Of a stretch of 64,000 bases of DNA, positions 22,601 through 36,132 are shown piece after piece. Position 1 is the stretch's first letter; the number at the start of each line of letters is the position of its first letter. The DNA lies in NCBI GenBank assembly GCA_023101725.1, contig JALJCO010009025.1, forward strand, positions 310,001 to 374,000, read 5' to 3'. Under the pieces are notes generated by a model. That model made no database searches, was not told where the DNA came from, and worked only from the letters and a program-made list of their open reading frames with translations. The DNA comes from Atherinomorus stipes (lineage: Eukaryota; Chordata; Actinopteri; Atheriniformes; Atherinidae). Made by a program: the position numbers and the translations under genes.

Positions 22601-24015
22601 TAATTTTCTGAGAAAGTGATGTCATGAACTCGTTTTTCCGAGATAGGAGATCGTAATTTGCAGAGAACCCCGAGATTGTAGATTTACAGATGGCTGCGTC
22701 CAGTACAGTTGTTGTCTTAATTAAACTTTAATGTAAGATATTTTCTGTTTCTAAATTTCAAGTGTAAACAGCACCGAGTTGTTGTTATTGAATTTTACGG
22801 TCTTATGGCGTTTTTTTTTCTTTAAAACACTGTGTGAATGTATGTTGTTTAATAAACACACACACTGAAATTGACTGTTGTTGTCATGGTAACAGTGTTA
22901 TAACATCTGCGTTATTTTTCTAGCTGGAAATTTATTGATTGCTCTAGCTCATAAGCTGTTATGAAGAAATCCATTTTTTTCCCAAGATGGTGCAACTGGA
23001 ACACAAAGTACCTGGTAATGACGTTGCCAACTTGCGTCTGCTTGGAATAACGAGACAACTGGAGCGCACCATAACTTTGCATAGTTTGTGTCACTAGCAT
23101 GAGTACAGTATAGGCCCGTGGTATGCGCTCAGTGAATCTGCACTCGACGATGCAGCCTAGGCAGAGTGGTCGAACACAGATTAACTGAGTTTTCAACACA
23201 GAACTCATCGTCAAAAGACAAGTTGATAAAATACAATATAAAAATCTGTATTGTTCATTATTCGATACATAGTGCTCACGGTTCAGTAAACTCCTTTTTT
23301 TTAATGGATTACGAATGCATGTATTCTTGAACTTCTAAAAAATATACAGTGGTCCTCAAAGTTATTCATAACCTCCTATTAAAGAAAAGGCTAAATTCAC
23401 AATAGTGATTCTGACTACAAGATTAATAGTCAGTCAGTCATTTTCTGCACCGCTTATCCAGTTCATGGTCGCGGGGTTTGCTGGAGCCTATCTCAGCTAT
23501 TATCAGGCGAGAGGCGGGGTACACCCTGGACAGGTCGCCAGTCTGTCGCAGAGCCAAGAAACTAATAATGAATAAAATTTACCAAATTGTAATTTAGTGA
23601 AATAATATTGCTTTTGAATTGTGGTTGAAAATGATCATTTAAAAAAAACAAATAAACAAAACTGTCCCAGACAAATTAAAGCACCTTGCTCATGAACAGT
23701 GGACCAAAATACCTGTCAACAGGTGCAGAGGTCTTTTTGAGCATTACAGAAAACACTTGATTGCAGTGATTGCCTCAAAGGGGTGCTCAACAAAATTTTA
23801 GCGTAGAGGATTTCCATCATGTTTTTTTTTTCTTGTTTCATTTTTATGTGTTTATTTTTAACACTTCTTTTGAACTACAATTCAAACTCAATGTCATGAC
23901 TTTCATAAAATTGTAATTATTACTTTTAGTTTCAGTCAGTTTTTCATCTTATTTCACTGGCAGCTGATTTTTTTCCATCTTTAATAGGAGGGTATGAATA
24001 ATTTTGAGGACTATG

Positions 24016-24058
<43 letters not shown>

Positions 24059-24072
24059 ATATATATATATAG

Positions 24073-24123
<51 letters not shown>

Positions 24124-27100
24124 CACAGTATATAGTGCCTATTATTGCCTAGCACTCACCCCTTGGATATTTTACCTTTTTGTTGCTTTAATAAATCAGT
24201 CATGTTCAACATAATGACTTTTGTGACAAAAAAAACAAACCTTCTTTAATATCAAGATGGAAACTGATTTGAATAAATTAATTAGATGCAACGAGAATAA
24301 GTTATTGTGTGAATATTTACCCTCTTTAATTGACTGGCTTAATTTCACAGAGGTCCGGTCAACAAGTGCAAGAAGTCTTACAATTATTGGAAATGAGGAA
24401 TTGAGATAACCTGAATGCAGTGACGTTGTTTCAGGTGATTGCAGTATAAAGACAACTCTGTCTGGAAGGTGGATTCAGTGGTTAGTCAGTATTCCTGGCT
24501 ACCACTGCAGCATAAAGATAAAAGACCACTCAAAGCAAATCAGAGAAAAGGTTATTGAAAAGCATAAGTGAGGGGATGGATTTCAACATCTATTTAATCC
24601 AGATACTTGATGTATTTGTTCAGAAGTGCCATCCATTTGTCAGTAAAGCTACACCCATTCATAGCTGATTCAACCTGGAGCCAGTCTGAGCATGTGCTAG
24701 TTGCAGTGTCCAGTTAGTAACACTGCTGACACGAAGACAGATGTTCATTCGCAGCAAAAAACTCACATGAAGGCATTTCAGGGTCCTCAGACTGCAGGAT
24801 GACTGAGCGCCCAGAGGAAATTCATGCAAAAGATGCTATAATTGAATTACTGATGTCACTGTGGGGGAAGTTTGGGTGGAGAGTGTGACTCCTAAAAGTG
24901 ATGTGAGACAAAGTGCTAGAAGATGTATTCCCATGTTGGACTTGTTGGAATAACAGAACCACAGAGTGAAGCCTCTTACATTTCATAAACCAGCTTTGGC
25001 GCAGGATAAAACTTCATTCTAATCTATTAAATTATGTGACTGAGAATTAACATTAATTAGCAAAAGTTAAAATGCTGTTTGTAATTTTAACCAGTTTAAG
25101 TGACTAAAACACTTTGATCTTTGATAATGAGACATTAACATAACCTACTGTTATTTTTGCTTTAATGTGCAGTGAAATATGCACACTGTCACAATTAGCT
25201 GTGCTAAAAGGAGAGCAATGTTTACTCTCTGGCATGTAGAGGCAGACTAAGATTGGATTTATTTTCCACATACTAATCCATTAAAGTACACTTGGATCCT
25301 CTGCGATACAGATACTTAAGATATACTCAGGAAATCGCTGCTAAAATCTTAAATCTGCTGTTGGCAGACTCAGTTTAAAGAGTCTCTGGTTGTGTCTAAA
25401 GGTTGAAGAGAACAAACACGCACATTTATATAAAAAAAAGAATAGTGCAGGTCGCATACACATTCAGCAGCGCTCCAGTTTTGTCTTGTTTGTGGAACCA
25501 ACAAAACTTGTTTGTTTTTTTGTCTTTTTATAATTTACCTTTATACAAATTTTTCCCAACTGCCATAAAACAGCAACTCACCAGTTTTCTATTGAATACC
25601 AACATTTGAAAAGCAGCTTTGCCTTGAAGAACAGGGTCTTATCCTCAGAGGGTGAAATCTTCTGTATTAAGCACATTCAGGCTAAGTGACATATGAAAAA
25701 TTGCATTCTTTATTGATACCTAAAATAGGCTGTGAAATAAATACTGAATTACTTCTTTGAATAGAATTCTGTTCATTCAGAAAATCACACATAAACATCA
25801 AAAACAATATCCAGTTTTAACGTCTTCTTGTACTTTCAGAGCCTGTTTGTGGCTCTCAGCTCATGGCCTTTTGTCTTACCTGTGAACATAAAACTTTAAA
25901 AACTGGTTGCAGATGTTTTCTTTCATTTATTGAGAAGCATCAGTAATTTAACAGCACGGCAGCATAGCTTTTGCATTACTCGAACAAGAGAAATGAGGCA
26001 TCAATTGTCCCCCCAGAATGAATAACTGCACAAAAACCTTATAAATTGTAATGAGTGGACATGCAGTGCAGCAGTGATGCATTTTCAATCACTGTTGGAT
26101 AAAAATGGAGCTCTGTGGCACAGAGAAATAAGCTACAGTTAAAATCACAAACAAATATGTGTTTGATATAAAATATATTCCTTAAAAATGAGAAAAACTA
26201 GGAATATATCAGATGTATCCTTAAGGTTGTACTATTTCCTGTAATTACAACCATCAAACACTGACTTTCAATTAATCACAAACTGAGAGGTTGAGTGTGA
26301 CTTTAAAATGTGTGAAACTCACACATAAAACATATCCCTAAACTATTTGGAAATGTTTTCTTATCTCATTGAAATAAATCTCTTACATCTAAGAGATGTG
26401 GCAATGGCCACTTAGGCTGCACAATATTAGTAAAATATGCATTATGCGATAACGAGTTACAGTTACTGCCGTTGTTCCCTCGATTGTAGGAACTCCTCAT
26501 ATAACGCCTTGTGGGTTGTACCGCAGGTACCAGTGGAGATTCGCCATGTTTCCTCTGGTGATTAGCACAAGTATTCAGCATGCCTCGCAGAGTGTGTGTT
26601 TAGAATCCAAAACACTTCCTAATAAGTAATGTGTTACTTCTTTTAGGGTGCATTCACACCAGGATAGTCCAGGGACCCTGTCCAATTGGGCGAAGATTTC
26701 TGAAAAATTCCACATCTTTCTTTACATCAGTTTACGTTCATTCTGCACATAACCAAAGCAGGCCCAAACCACCACTGTTAAAACCACTGCTCGCTGGGGG
26801 GCTCCCCAATACAACCACTGATCAATGATGAAAAAGCAGGAAGAAGAAGGAGAAAACCGGATTCCGTGATGAAAGTGGAAATCTTTCTGCCTCTTATTAT
26901 AACTCCACCTGTCTACAAAACATTTTCCAATTTTTTTCATTGTTGTTCCGATCTCGGCTTCTTCAAACACACGCTGGTTGCTTTGTTTTTCCTCCTACCC
27001 AAATGATAATCTACCCCACTTCCATTTACTTCTTCTTGATACTGTTAATGCAATCAGCAAACGTCGCCTCCATTAGTAGGTTCGCTGGATAGTCCAATAG

Positions 27101-30100
27101 TCTGTTTGCAAGTGACCCCCAGCTGTCAGCTTTCAGAGTTCACTTCTTTGGTGCTCACCAGGATGCGATTGGTGTTCACACTGCACCAAAATCGTGGATT
27201 GTCCGTGGATGTGGACCACGGTCCGTTTGAAGTGGACCAATCAGCCCCATTAGCCACAAAATCTTCTGCATCCACATTTTCGGCTCTCCTATTGTTACCC
27301 TCAACCATCACAAAGCTCATTCCATGTGGTCTATCGCCACAGCCATTCGTATCTACATGGAGCCAGTATCCAGAATCTGTTTAATTCCCCATTAGCACAC
27401 ACTGAGCATGAATGCACTGTGGTGTTGACATGCAAATATATGAACTACTATTCATCACAGTTTAGACTGTCATAGTATTTGCACAGACTGATGTGAAGGT
27501 ACAGTAAGTCTTTTAGATATTGTGCAGTCCTAATGACCACAGCCCTTATCAGTGATCAGGGAGCTACTTCTTCAGCACAGTTCTGTTATGGACAGAAATA
27601 ATAAAGGAACTAGGGGCAGGATGAAGAGGTGAGACTCGCGAGTGATGCGACTGGCGCTGCTTGTAACTGCAGCCACCAGCTGCAAAAGTCTTTTTGTTCG
27701 TAGTGCCATTTTTTCGTGGTCTTTCAGTTGATCAGGGTTGTTTACTGACGGCAGAAGAATCCATAACGATCCCTTGCAGTGTTTGAATCCACCACCAGAA
27801 ATTTGGCCAGTGAATCACAGCGCATTGTGCAGCATACAGCCTGTTCAAGGCAATGGAGAGATGCATGGATCGGCTCGTTCTCTTTGGTTTTTTAACGCTT
27901 CATCACCGATTAGCATTTAAAAACTGGACATGCATGTTTATTCTTTCACAATTCCTGCCTCTAGTCCCTTTAATTAACTAAATATTAAAACTCCCTGGGT
28001 CAAGTATAACTAATGTAGTACTGAACTGATCACAGCCAGTGGTGCCACTCATGTCTAATCTGGCCACAGCTCTGAAGTGGATTCCGTTTCCTTATAATCT
28101 GTCTCATTATGTAAGTCAAGACTGACTTTATTATGTTATAAATAAGGTCTATACTGTTCAGTCTCAAGGGCTCCTCATTTTTCTGCTCTCTGAAGACAGT
28201 TTTTATTTACACCAGTTGCATGTTTTAGGTCATTATCATGCTGCTGTATAAATTTGGAGACAAAGGCACCTCCTTGAAAGTAATGCATGATAGATACTGT
28301 ACAGGAATAAATGATCTCAAACTTTTGCACAACTTTTGCAGAGTAATTTATAAATACATATTTATTACTTTCCCTTTAAAGAATTTCTGCTTCTCTGTCA
28401 ATTGCCATATTTAATTGTTATCTATAACAGTACATTATTTCCTATAAACAACTTTTGCTCTTTTTTTTTTTTTTAACCTAAATGAGGTCATCTTTAGAAT
28501 AAGCAATTAAGCCATGTAAGGTGTGCTTATCTCAATGAGATGATATAAGCATGCATAGACTTTACATGTCCACGTGTACACCTTCCATTTTCCTCTGGGC
28601 ATCAAGAAACTAGTCTTAATAGCATGTTACAACTCACACTTCTGTTTTACAACCTATGATCTAGATTCCATGGTTGCCAGTTTTGTCTTGTTTTTTTGTT
28701 TGTTTGTTTTTTTTATTGGGAGGGTTGTTTGTATGCCACAAAATTTGGCAACACCTGCATCAACTGAGCTCAATACGGAACAGGAGGCTGTAGTGTGAAG
28801 GGAGCACACCTTTGGGGTGAGCGAGAAACCAGAAAAGACTGATGCTTTGTGTATTAAAAAATATGGATGATACACATAATGCAGCTGCATAGACCAAAGT
28901 ATTGTGGGCATGGGCCACTATGGTTTTATAATATGTAAACAGGAATATGACTGGAATGTCCTATCTGTGACTCATCTAAACACCGTAATCAGACTATTGT
29001 TTATACCGCTTGAGATCAATAGATAAAGGAGCAGGAATATTGCCGTGCATATACTCACATCCATTGTGATCTTTTGAGATAAAATATCCTTGTTGTGCTG
29101 CTGCAGTTCTGTGACCCTGAGCTGAATCATTTGTGCATGCTGTGTGTGTCTAATTGTTAAACATATCAGTGCTGGCATTTGGTTTGGGCTACACGTTGCA
29201 GTGAAACTGTAAATCAATGATGACAAGTAAAGTCAGAGGTTATGAAAGCAGGACTTCAGAACATCTCCAGTAATGAGAACCCCTGACAAACCCTCCACTT
29301 CACCTCTCCAGAGGTTTAGGATTCTGATTTGTTCAATGCTGCTTTTCCAGGTTGAAGCTGCAGCCTCTTTTCTCCGTTAAGATTGAAGGTTTCCAAATTG
29401 AGAGTGAATGATGGGATTTCCTATCAAATACTTTCTAGATTGAACTCAGGCTACAATTTGAGGGAGATGTTGGGAAATAAAATCATGGTAATGCCTGCCA
29501 AGTGATTGACAGCTCTTGAGAATGGCACGTTGAGAGGTTGCCATAGTAACTATGGCTCAGTTTCAGTGTTATGCCTAAAATTATCATAAAAAAATATGAA
29601 CCCTGATCCAAGGACACCGATGGAGAAGTATTATGGTAATGCTTTCAAACAAGCAGTTCATGCCGGGTAAGGAAAATTAGATAATGAAATAATTTTGAGG
29701 AGCAGAAACAGACAGATTATGAATGAAATGAGTGAATTTTTTTAGGAGTGACTCCAAAGAGATATTGAAAGACTGAGCTGCTTTAAGTCAAAGTGATTGT
29801 TTAAGTTAGATATGTGGGTTACACCCATAAAGATCTTGCTCATCTTCTCTGCCAATTCCAAACAGCTTATTCAACCATCTTAATCTCAGCTTGATTTCTT
29901 TCAGTAACAAGCCTTGCTTTTCTTGTGAGGGAGATGCTCCCCCACACCATCACACTGCCTCCACCAAAAGCTTTTATGCTGCTGCTGCAACCTAGCATGT
30001 TTTATGGTGCAACTGCTGTAGGCAGAATCTACACTCATCACTAAACATGACATGCCTCCATATGTCCAGTTTCCAGTGCACAAGTTGTCGACACCAGTGC

Positions 30101-32258
30101 AGGGCCTGCATATGATTGTCACAACCAGAAGCTCAAAACAAGAGCAAAAAGCTAAATAAGTTGTTCTGCCTACAGCGCTTGCACCATAAAACATAGATTT
30201 ATGCTATGATTTGGCAAGTTTCAAATGGGTGCAACCCACATACTTAACTCTGCTACTCATCCCACAAATGCATCTTCCAGACAAATGTGGCACCATTCCA
30301 AATAAAAATAAACAGGCTTTCCAGATGGTATGCTACCAGGGTATTCTTTTTGTGCTAGGTTTTATTTAGGCTTCAAAAACATCTTTTTTTACTGACTTAC
30401 AGACCTGATTTACAAAGAATCCAAATAAAGGCCGCTAATTTCTTTGCGCCGCATATACTGTAAATAGCGTGCGCTGTCCCTTCAGCGTTTGCCGGTGATT
30501 TACAAAGATTACACACGCAATCTGTAACAGCCGCAAACAGCAGTATTTAAATGAGGATTTAGCTGCGCTATTGCTGTGCCATGGAAAGTTCAGAAGAGCA
30601 TGTGGTAAACGCAAAATGAAATTCATCCTGATAGAGAGACATTAGTTGCAGTCAGAGATATGAAGCAAGTAAAAAACAGAATATAAGATAAATGTATTCT
30701 ACAGACTGGCGACCTGTCCAGGGTGTACCCCGCCTCTCGCCTGATAATAGCTGGGATAGGCTCCAGCAACCCCCGCGACCCTGAACAGGATAACCGGTAC
30801 AGAAAATGACTGACTGACTGACTGACTGACTGACTGACTGACTGACTGATAAGATTAATGTAGAGTTCATTTGCAAAAATAAACAGGCGTCATTTGGAAA
30901 AAAACGGATTTAACTGCTTTTGCAAATAAACTCATCATTTACTTTTTGAATATTTTCACCAAATCAAGCTCACATGAAGTAGAGGGTTTTGATGATATAA
31001 AATGGAGATATGACGTTTGTACCCGACAGTGACGAAAAGCAGTTAACTCCGTTTTTCCACAGTGGTATTTGTCTGTTTTTGCAAACAAAGTCTTCATATA
31101 ATAACTATAAATAAAAACAATGCAGTAGGTTTCCCTGTGGGTCGTAAGAAGAGGCCAGTTTAAGGACATGGATAAGGAGACGCTGTTGAAGATGGTCTGA
31201 TATTACGCACGCAGTGTGCCTTCTTTGGCACAATGCCAGGTGCTGGACCTGCGTAATTGCCCCCCACCCCACACAAAACTGAGTTAAATATAATATCAAT
31301 AGTTTGTGCTACGTTACTAGTTTTTATTCACTGAGTTTTCTGTGGGGTGGGAGTCACTTCAAGCTGGACAGCAACCTTATAACAGCAGTGTGGAGCGGTT
31401 GGTGTGGAGAGGAGGAACTGGGTCAGGAGAGGAGGGGTGCGCAGGAACTGATCTAAAGATATGGCATTGGCAAAAAATAAAATCAAACGACATAATTAAT
31501 GTCAGCTTTAACTACCATGATGCTGCAGCTGCAGATGTTCTGATTCATCTGATTCATCAGGTCTAGAACCTAAACCGTGTTAAACAGTGATGTTGATTGT
31601 TATTTAATTAGATAATGAAAACTTTGACGTAAGTCGGGCCTGCAGACGTGGAAAAGAATATCGATACACTGAAATTTTACGATATTTTCATATGCTGATA
31701 TAATATTGACATTCAAAAATGCGGTATCGATCTACGTTGCTAACAAAATGTTGCGAGAACTCACGAAATATTGTGAGATTTTGTAACAGAACGATGAAAT
31801 CTCGTGAGATTTTGTAAGTAAAATAGATCGATACTGCATTTTTAGATATTGATTTGATATCAGTATATGAAAATATCACAATATTTCCGTGTATCAACAT
31901 TTTTTTCCACCCCTATTTTTCAAAGCGTCAGAAACAGATAACAAAACTGCTATTTGCAATAACTGCTTATTTTTTTCAGCTTTAAAATCGGTATTGATAT
32001 CAATTATCGACCACATGAGTTTTAAAATATCAGCATATCAGATATCGGCCAAAATTCCAATATCGTGCATCCCTAGTTATCAGTAAGTACAAGTATAGAC
32101 CCGAATGCAGAAACAGGAAACACTGGACAGGCTTTCTATCCAACAACAAAATAATCCAACACAGTTGAGAACAGAACACCAAGAATCTGAACACAAATGG
32201 GAGGCGAACAAAGTGAAAACCAAGCATTGTCCAAACAACTCCAAGCCTAAAAGTTATA

Positions 32259-32308
<50 letters not shown>

Positions 32309-33485
32309 ATGACCATGACATTTTAAAAAGCAGTGACTTTTTCCTTACTGCCCCGCATACACACCACACCACATGTGTGTGGCTCTGTGTTAGTCTGACA
32401 GTGACACAGATATCTGTACACATTGATTCATCAGCTGGGGGAAGGGATGGTTCTTGTTTTTAATCCAAGATAGATGGGGGGACCTATACACGTGCACACT
32501 AACACCCTCTCTCTAACTCACACACACGCAAATGCACACAGGAAAATGATGTCAGCTGCAGAGTGTAAACAGGAACAGCAGAACCACCAATCAGCGAGCA
32601 CTCTTTAGCAAATTACATGGAAAATTAGAGTGTGAAAGCAGGATGAAGTGCAGAGAGAGCTGCAGGGAGAGGGAGAAGCTTTCCTGCAGATTACAGAACA
32701 GCTACAGATTACGGCCTGTGGATTATGAGTCTGACAAAAAAAGGGGAAAAAAAGAAAAGCAGAGGCAGAAAGACAAGCTGTTTTCTCTGTCCTTTTTGGG
32801 TTATTTTTACCCTTTTCCCCAACTTCATCATTTTCTTTTAATGCTGTTAATCAATCCTATAATCACAGATACTGAACAATCACACTAGATACACTGAAGC
32901 AAAATCACATGTAAGAGAAAAGCTGCAAATACAAATTTAACGAACAACTTTCTGGAAGATAAGGGACTTTTCTATAACATTGTTATTCAGAAAAATGAGA
33001 CAAGTGGGAAGACGTTGGTTTCTACTAAATCGTAATGGGGCATTTTAAGCTATTTTATGACATTTGACAATTAATTAAATTGAGAAAAATGTCAATAACC
33101 ATATTAAACAGTTAAATTAAAACATCCCCAAGGCCCTATTAATGGAAATTATATGTAAAGCAAAGTTGGAAGTGCTGAAATTATATAATCTAATCAGAAA
33201 AATTAAACTAAATTTGGCTTTTATGTTTATTCAAATCATTGTAATTATCAATTTACCTAAAATCCATCAGTAAATAAGACATCATCAGAAAATGTAAAAA
33301 ACAAAACAAAACAAAAAATCTTTTCACACAGATGAAAAAGGTTTTTCAAAACAATTTTTTTCTTTTTGTATTTTTACTTTTATATTCAGTAAAAGAGGCA
33401 GAAAATTTCTTTTAGAGTTGTGTTTTGCAGAACTGGATTTAGGGGTTGGGATGGGGGCAAGTGTAAGCGCTTGTAGTGTGTGTGC

Positions 33486-33536
<51 letters not shown>

Positions 33537-36100
33537 CACATTTTTGCAATGCTTTTTACCATCACCGTGGGGACATCTTGCCCTTGTGGGGACATTTTCC
33601 CGGTCCCCACAGGTACGAACCTCGTTTTGAGGGTCAAGATTAGGTTTTAGAGATTAAGTTACAATTAGGTTTTGGTTAGGATTAGGACAAGGGTTAGGTT
33701 TAGGCAATCAGTTATGGGGGTTAGGTTTAGGGTAAGGGGCTAGGGAATGCATTATGTCAATGGATGTACCCCACGGGGATAAAAAAACAAACGTGTGTGT
33801 GTGTGTGTGCATATAACTATGTCCTGCTTTGTTTGTGCATGTAAGAAAGAGTGTGACCAGGTGTGTGTCTCTATATCTCATGTCAATTACTTTTTTTGTT
33901 GTTGTTTTTATTATGTAAAGCACTTTGCGCTACTTTCTGCATGAAACCTGTGTTAAATAAAATAGAATGAATTAAAAATGATTAATAAATTAAGTTGATT
34001 TGAACTGCTGGTGCTTAATTTGAAAGCAAGCTGAAGAAGTAATAATCACACTGAGAGAAATTGAAAAAAATTTGCTTTGTAAAGTGTAAAATGTCAGGCT
34101 GTGTTTTTATGGAGGGTAATGTGCTACAGTCTGGCTCTTGACTCTATTTGTTTTTATTGTTAACTAGAAAAGCACTCTGAGAACACAGACCTCAAGCCTA
34201 TCATTAAAAGTATCATTAAAAGAAATCCTGAATCCGGATCAGCACCAAAATTTAATCAGTTCTTCTTTGTGCCATTTTCAACATTCCCTGAAAATTTCAT
34301 CCAAATCCATTAATAACTTTTTGAGTTATTTTGCTAACAGACAAACAAACACTGGCGGCAATTACGTTACCTCCTTTGTGGAGGTCACTTAAAGGTAGAG
34401 TCTGAAGTCCCCCGCCGTTTCTGTTTGCAACAGTATTCAAACTGAGCGCCCCTCCCTCTCATGCTAATGGCCGCCTCGTTCTTCAGCCTATTCAACTTCA
34501 AGCCTCCTTCAGAGCTCAGAAGCGGGTAAAAGCCAAACAGTATTAAAAGCCAAACCAGTATTAACCCTGGTTTTCCAATCTCCACCCAGAAACGTCCCTA
34601 CCACAACAAAACAGAGCTAAAGAGCGAATTACAGGTAGGGAGAGGGAGTTGCATTCAAATGCACCACTGCACGCGAAGAGGCCCAAAGACGCGGTTTGAG
34701 ACAGATTTCGCTTGCACAAGTCTGACGTTTGTTTACAGGGGGGAAACGTTGGACTCTACCTTTAACTAAAAAGTCACCTGGTTCCATCTAGCCTCCTGAA
34801 TATCATAAAATCGTCACAGAGTGACTTTTTATATTGAGTTAATACATATATACAGGTACTACCCAAAAAGGTGCAATTTACATATTGTATAGACAAATAA
34901 TATGCAAATCAATATATTTCAAGCTTTTATTTGTTTGAATGTTGCTGATTAGGACTTGCAGCTTAAGAAAACCTCAAATTCTAAAACTCAAAAAATTAGA
35001 ATATTGCATGAAATCAATTTTAAAAGGACTTTAAATACAAAAAAAAAAATGGGCCTCCTAAAGTGAAATCTTGCATCTGTACTTTGTTCTTGGTTGGGGC
35101 CCCTTTTGCTTGAATGACTGTCTTAACCCGGCGTGGCATGGATGCAACCAGCTTCTGGCATATCTCAGGTGTTATGGAAGACCAACATGCTTCAATCACA
35201 GCCCTGAGCTCTTCTCTATCGTTTGGTCTCTTTCCGTTCACCTTTCTCTTGACAATGCCCCACATGTTTTTGATGGGGTTCAGGTCAGGTGAGTTTGTCA
35301 GCCAATCAAGCATGGTGATCCCATGGTTGTTGAACCAAGATTTTGTACTTGTGGCAATGTGAGCAGGTGCCAAGTCTTGCTGGAAGATGAGGTCTGCATC
35401 CCCATACAGCTGGTCTGCTGAAGCAAGCATGAAGTGCTCCAAAATGTCCTGGTAGACGGCTGCATTTATGCTGGACTTAATGAAGCTCACAGGTCCATTC
35501 CTTATGAAGTCTTCCACACTTTTGAATAGTCCTTTCCTGACCATCTTCTCCAGGCTGCTGTCAGCCCTCCGGCTTGTACACAGTTTTCTTCCACACTTCT
35601 TCCTTCCACTTAACTGTCCATTAATGTGCTTTGAGACAGCACTCAAGAGGACAACCAGTTTCCTTTGCTATCACTTTTTGTGTCTTTCCCACCTTGTGCA
35701 GGGAGTCAATGATGGTTTTCTGCACAACTGTCAGATCAGCAGTCTTCCCCATGGTTGTGAATTCTTCTAAACCAAGACAGGGACTTTTTCAAAGGCTTGG
35801 GGCACTCATGGAGGTGTTTTGGGTTATTTCCCTGATTAGAATGTGACACTCTGAGCCTACAATGCTGGAGGTTTTCAAAGTATTTAAATTTTTTGAGTTT
35901 TTGAATTTGGGGTTTTCTAAAGCTGCAACTTCTAATCAGCAACATCCAAACAAACAAAAGCTTGAAATATATTGATTCACATATTATTTGTCTAAACAAT
36001 ATGTAAATTGCACCTTTAAAGTTGAATTACAGAAATACAGTACATGAACTTTTTCCGGATATTCCAAATTTGGGTAGTACCTGTATGTATATATTTTTTT

Positions 36101-36132
<32 letters not shown>

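Noticed and set aside
23949..24155. Minus-strand frame of alternating Y and I residues
   Set aside because: It is a translation of the TA microsatellite.
30807..30850. Regular short repeats as a CRISPR array
   Set aside because: It is a tetranucleotide TGAC microsatellite without spacers, in a vertebrate genome.
33324..33637. Open frames with T-H or V-C repeats
   Set aside because: These are translations of the GT microsatellite in several frames.
33640..33740. Interstitial telomere array
   Set aside because: The TTAGG-like words vary in length and order, unlike TTAGGG tandem arrays.
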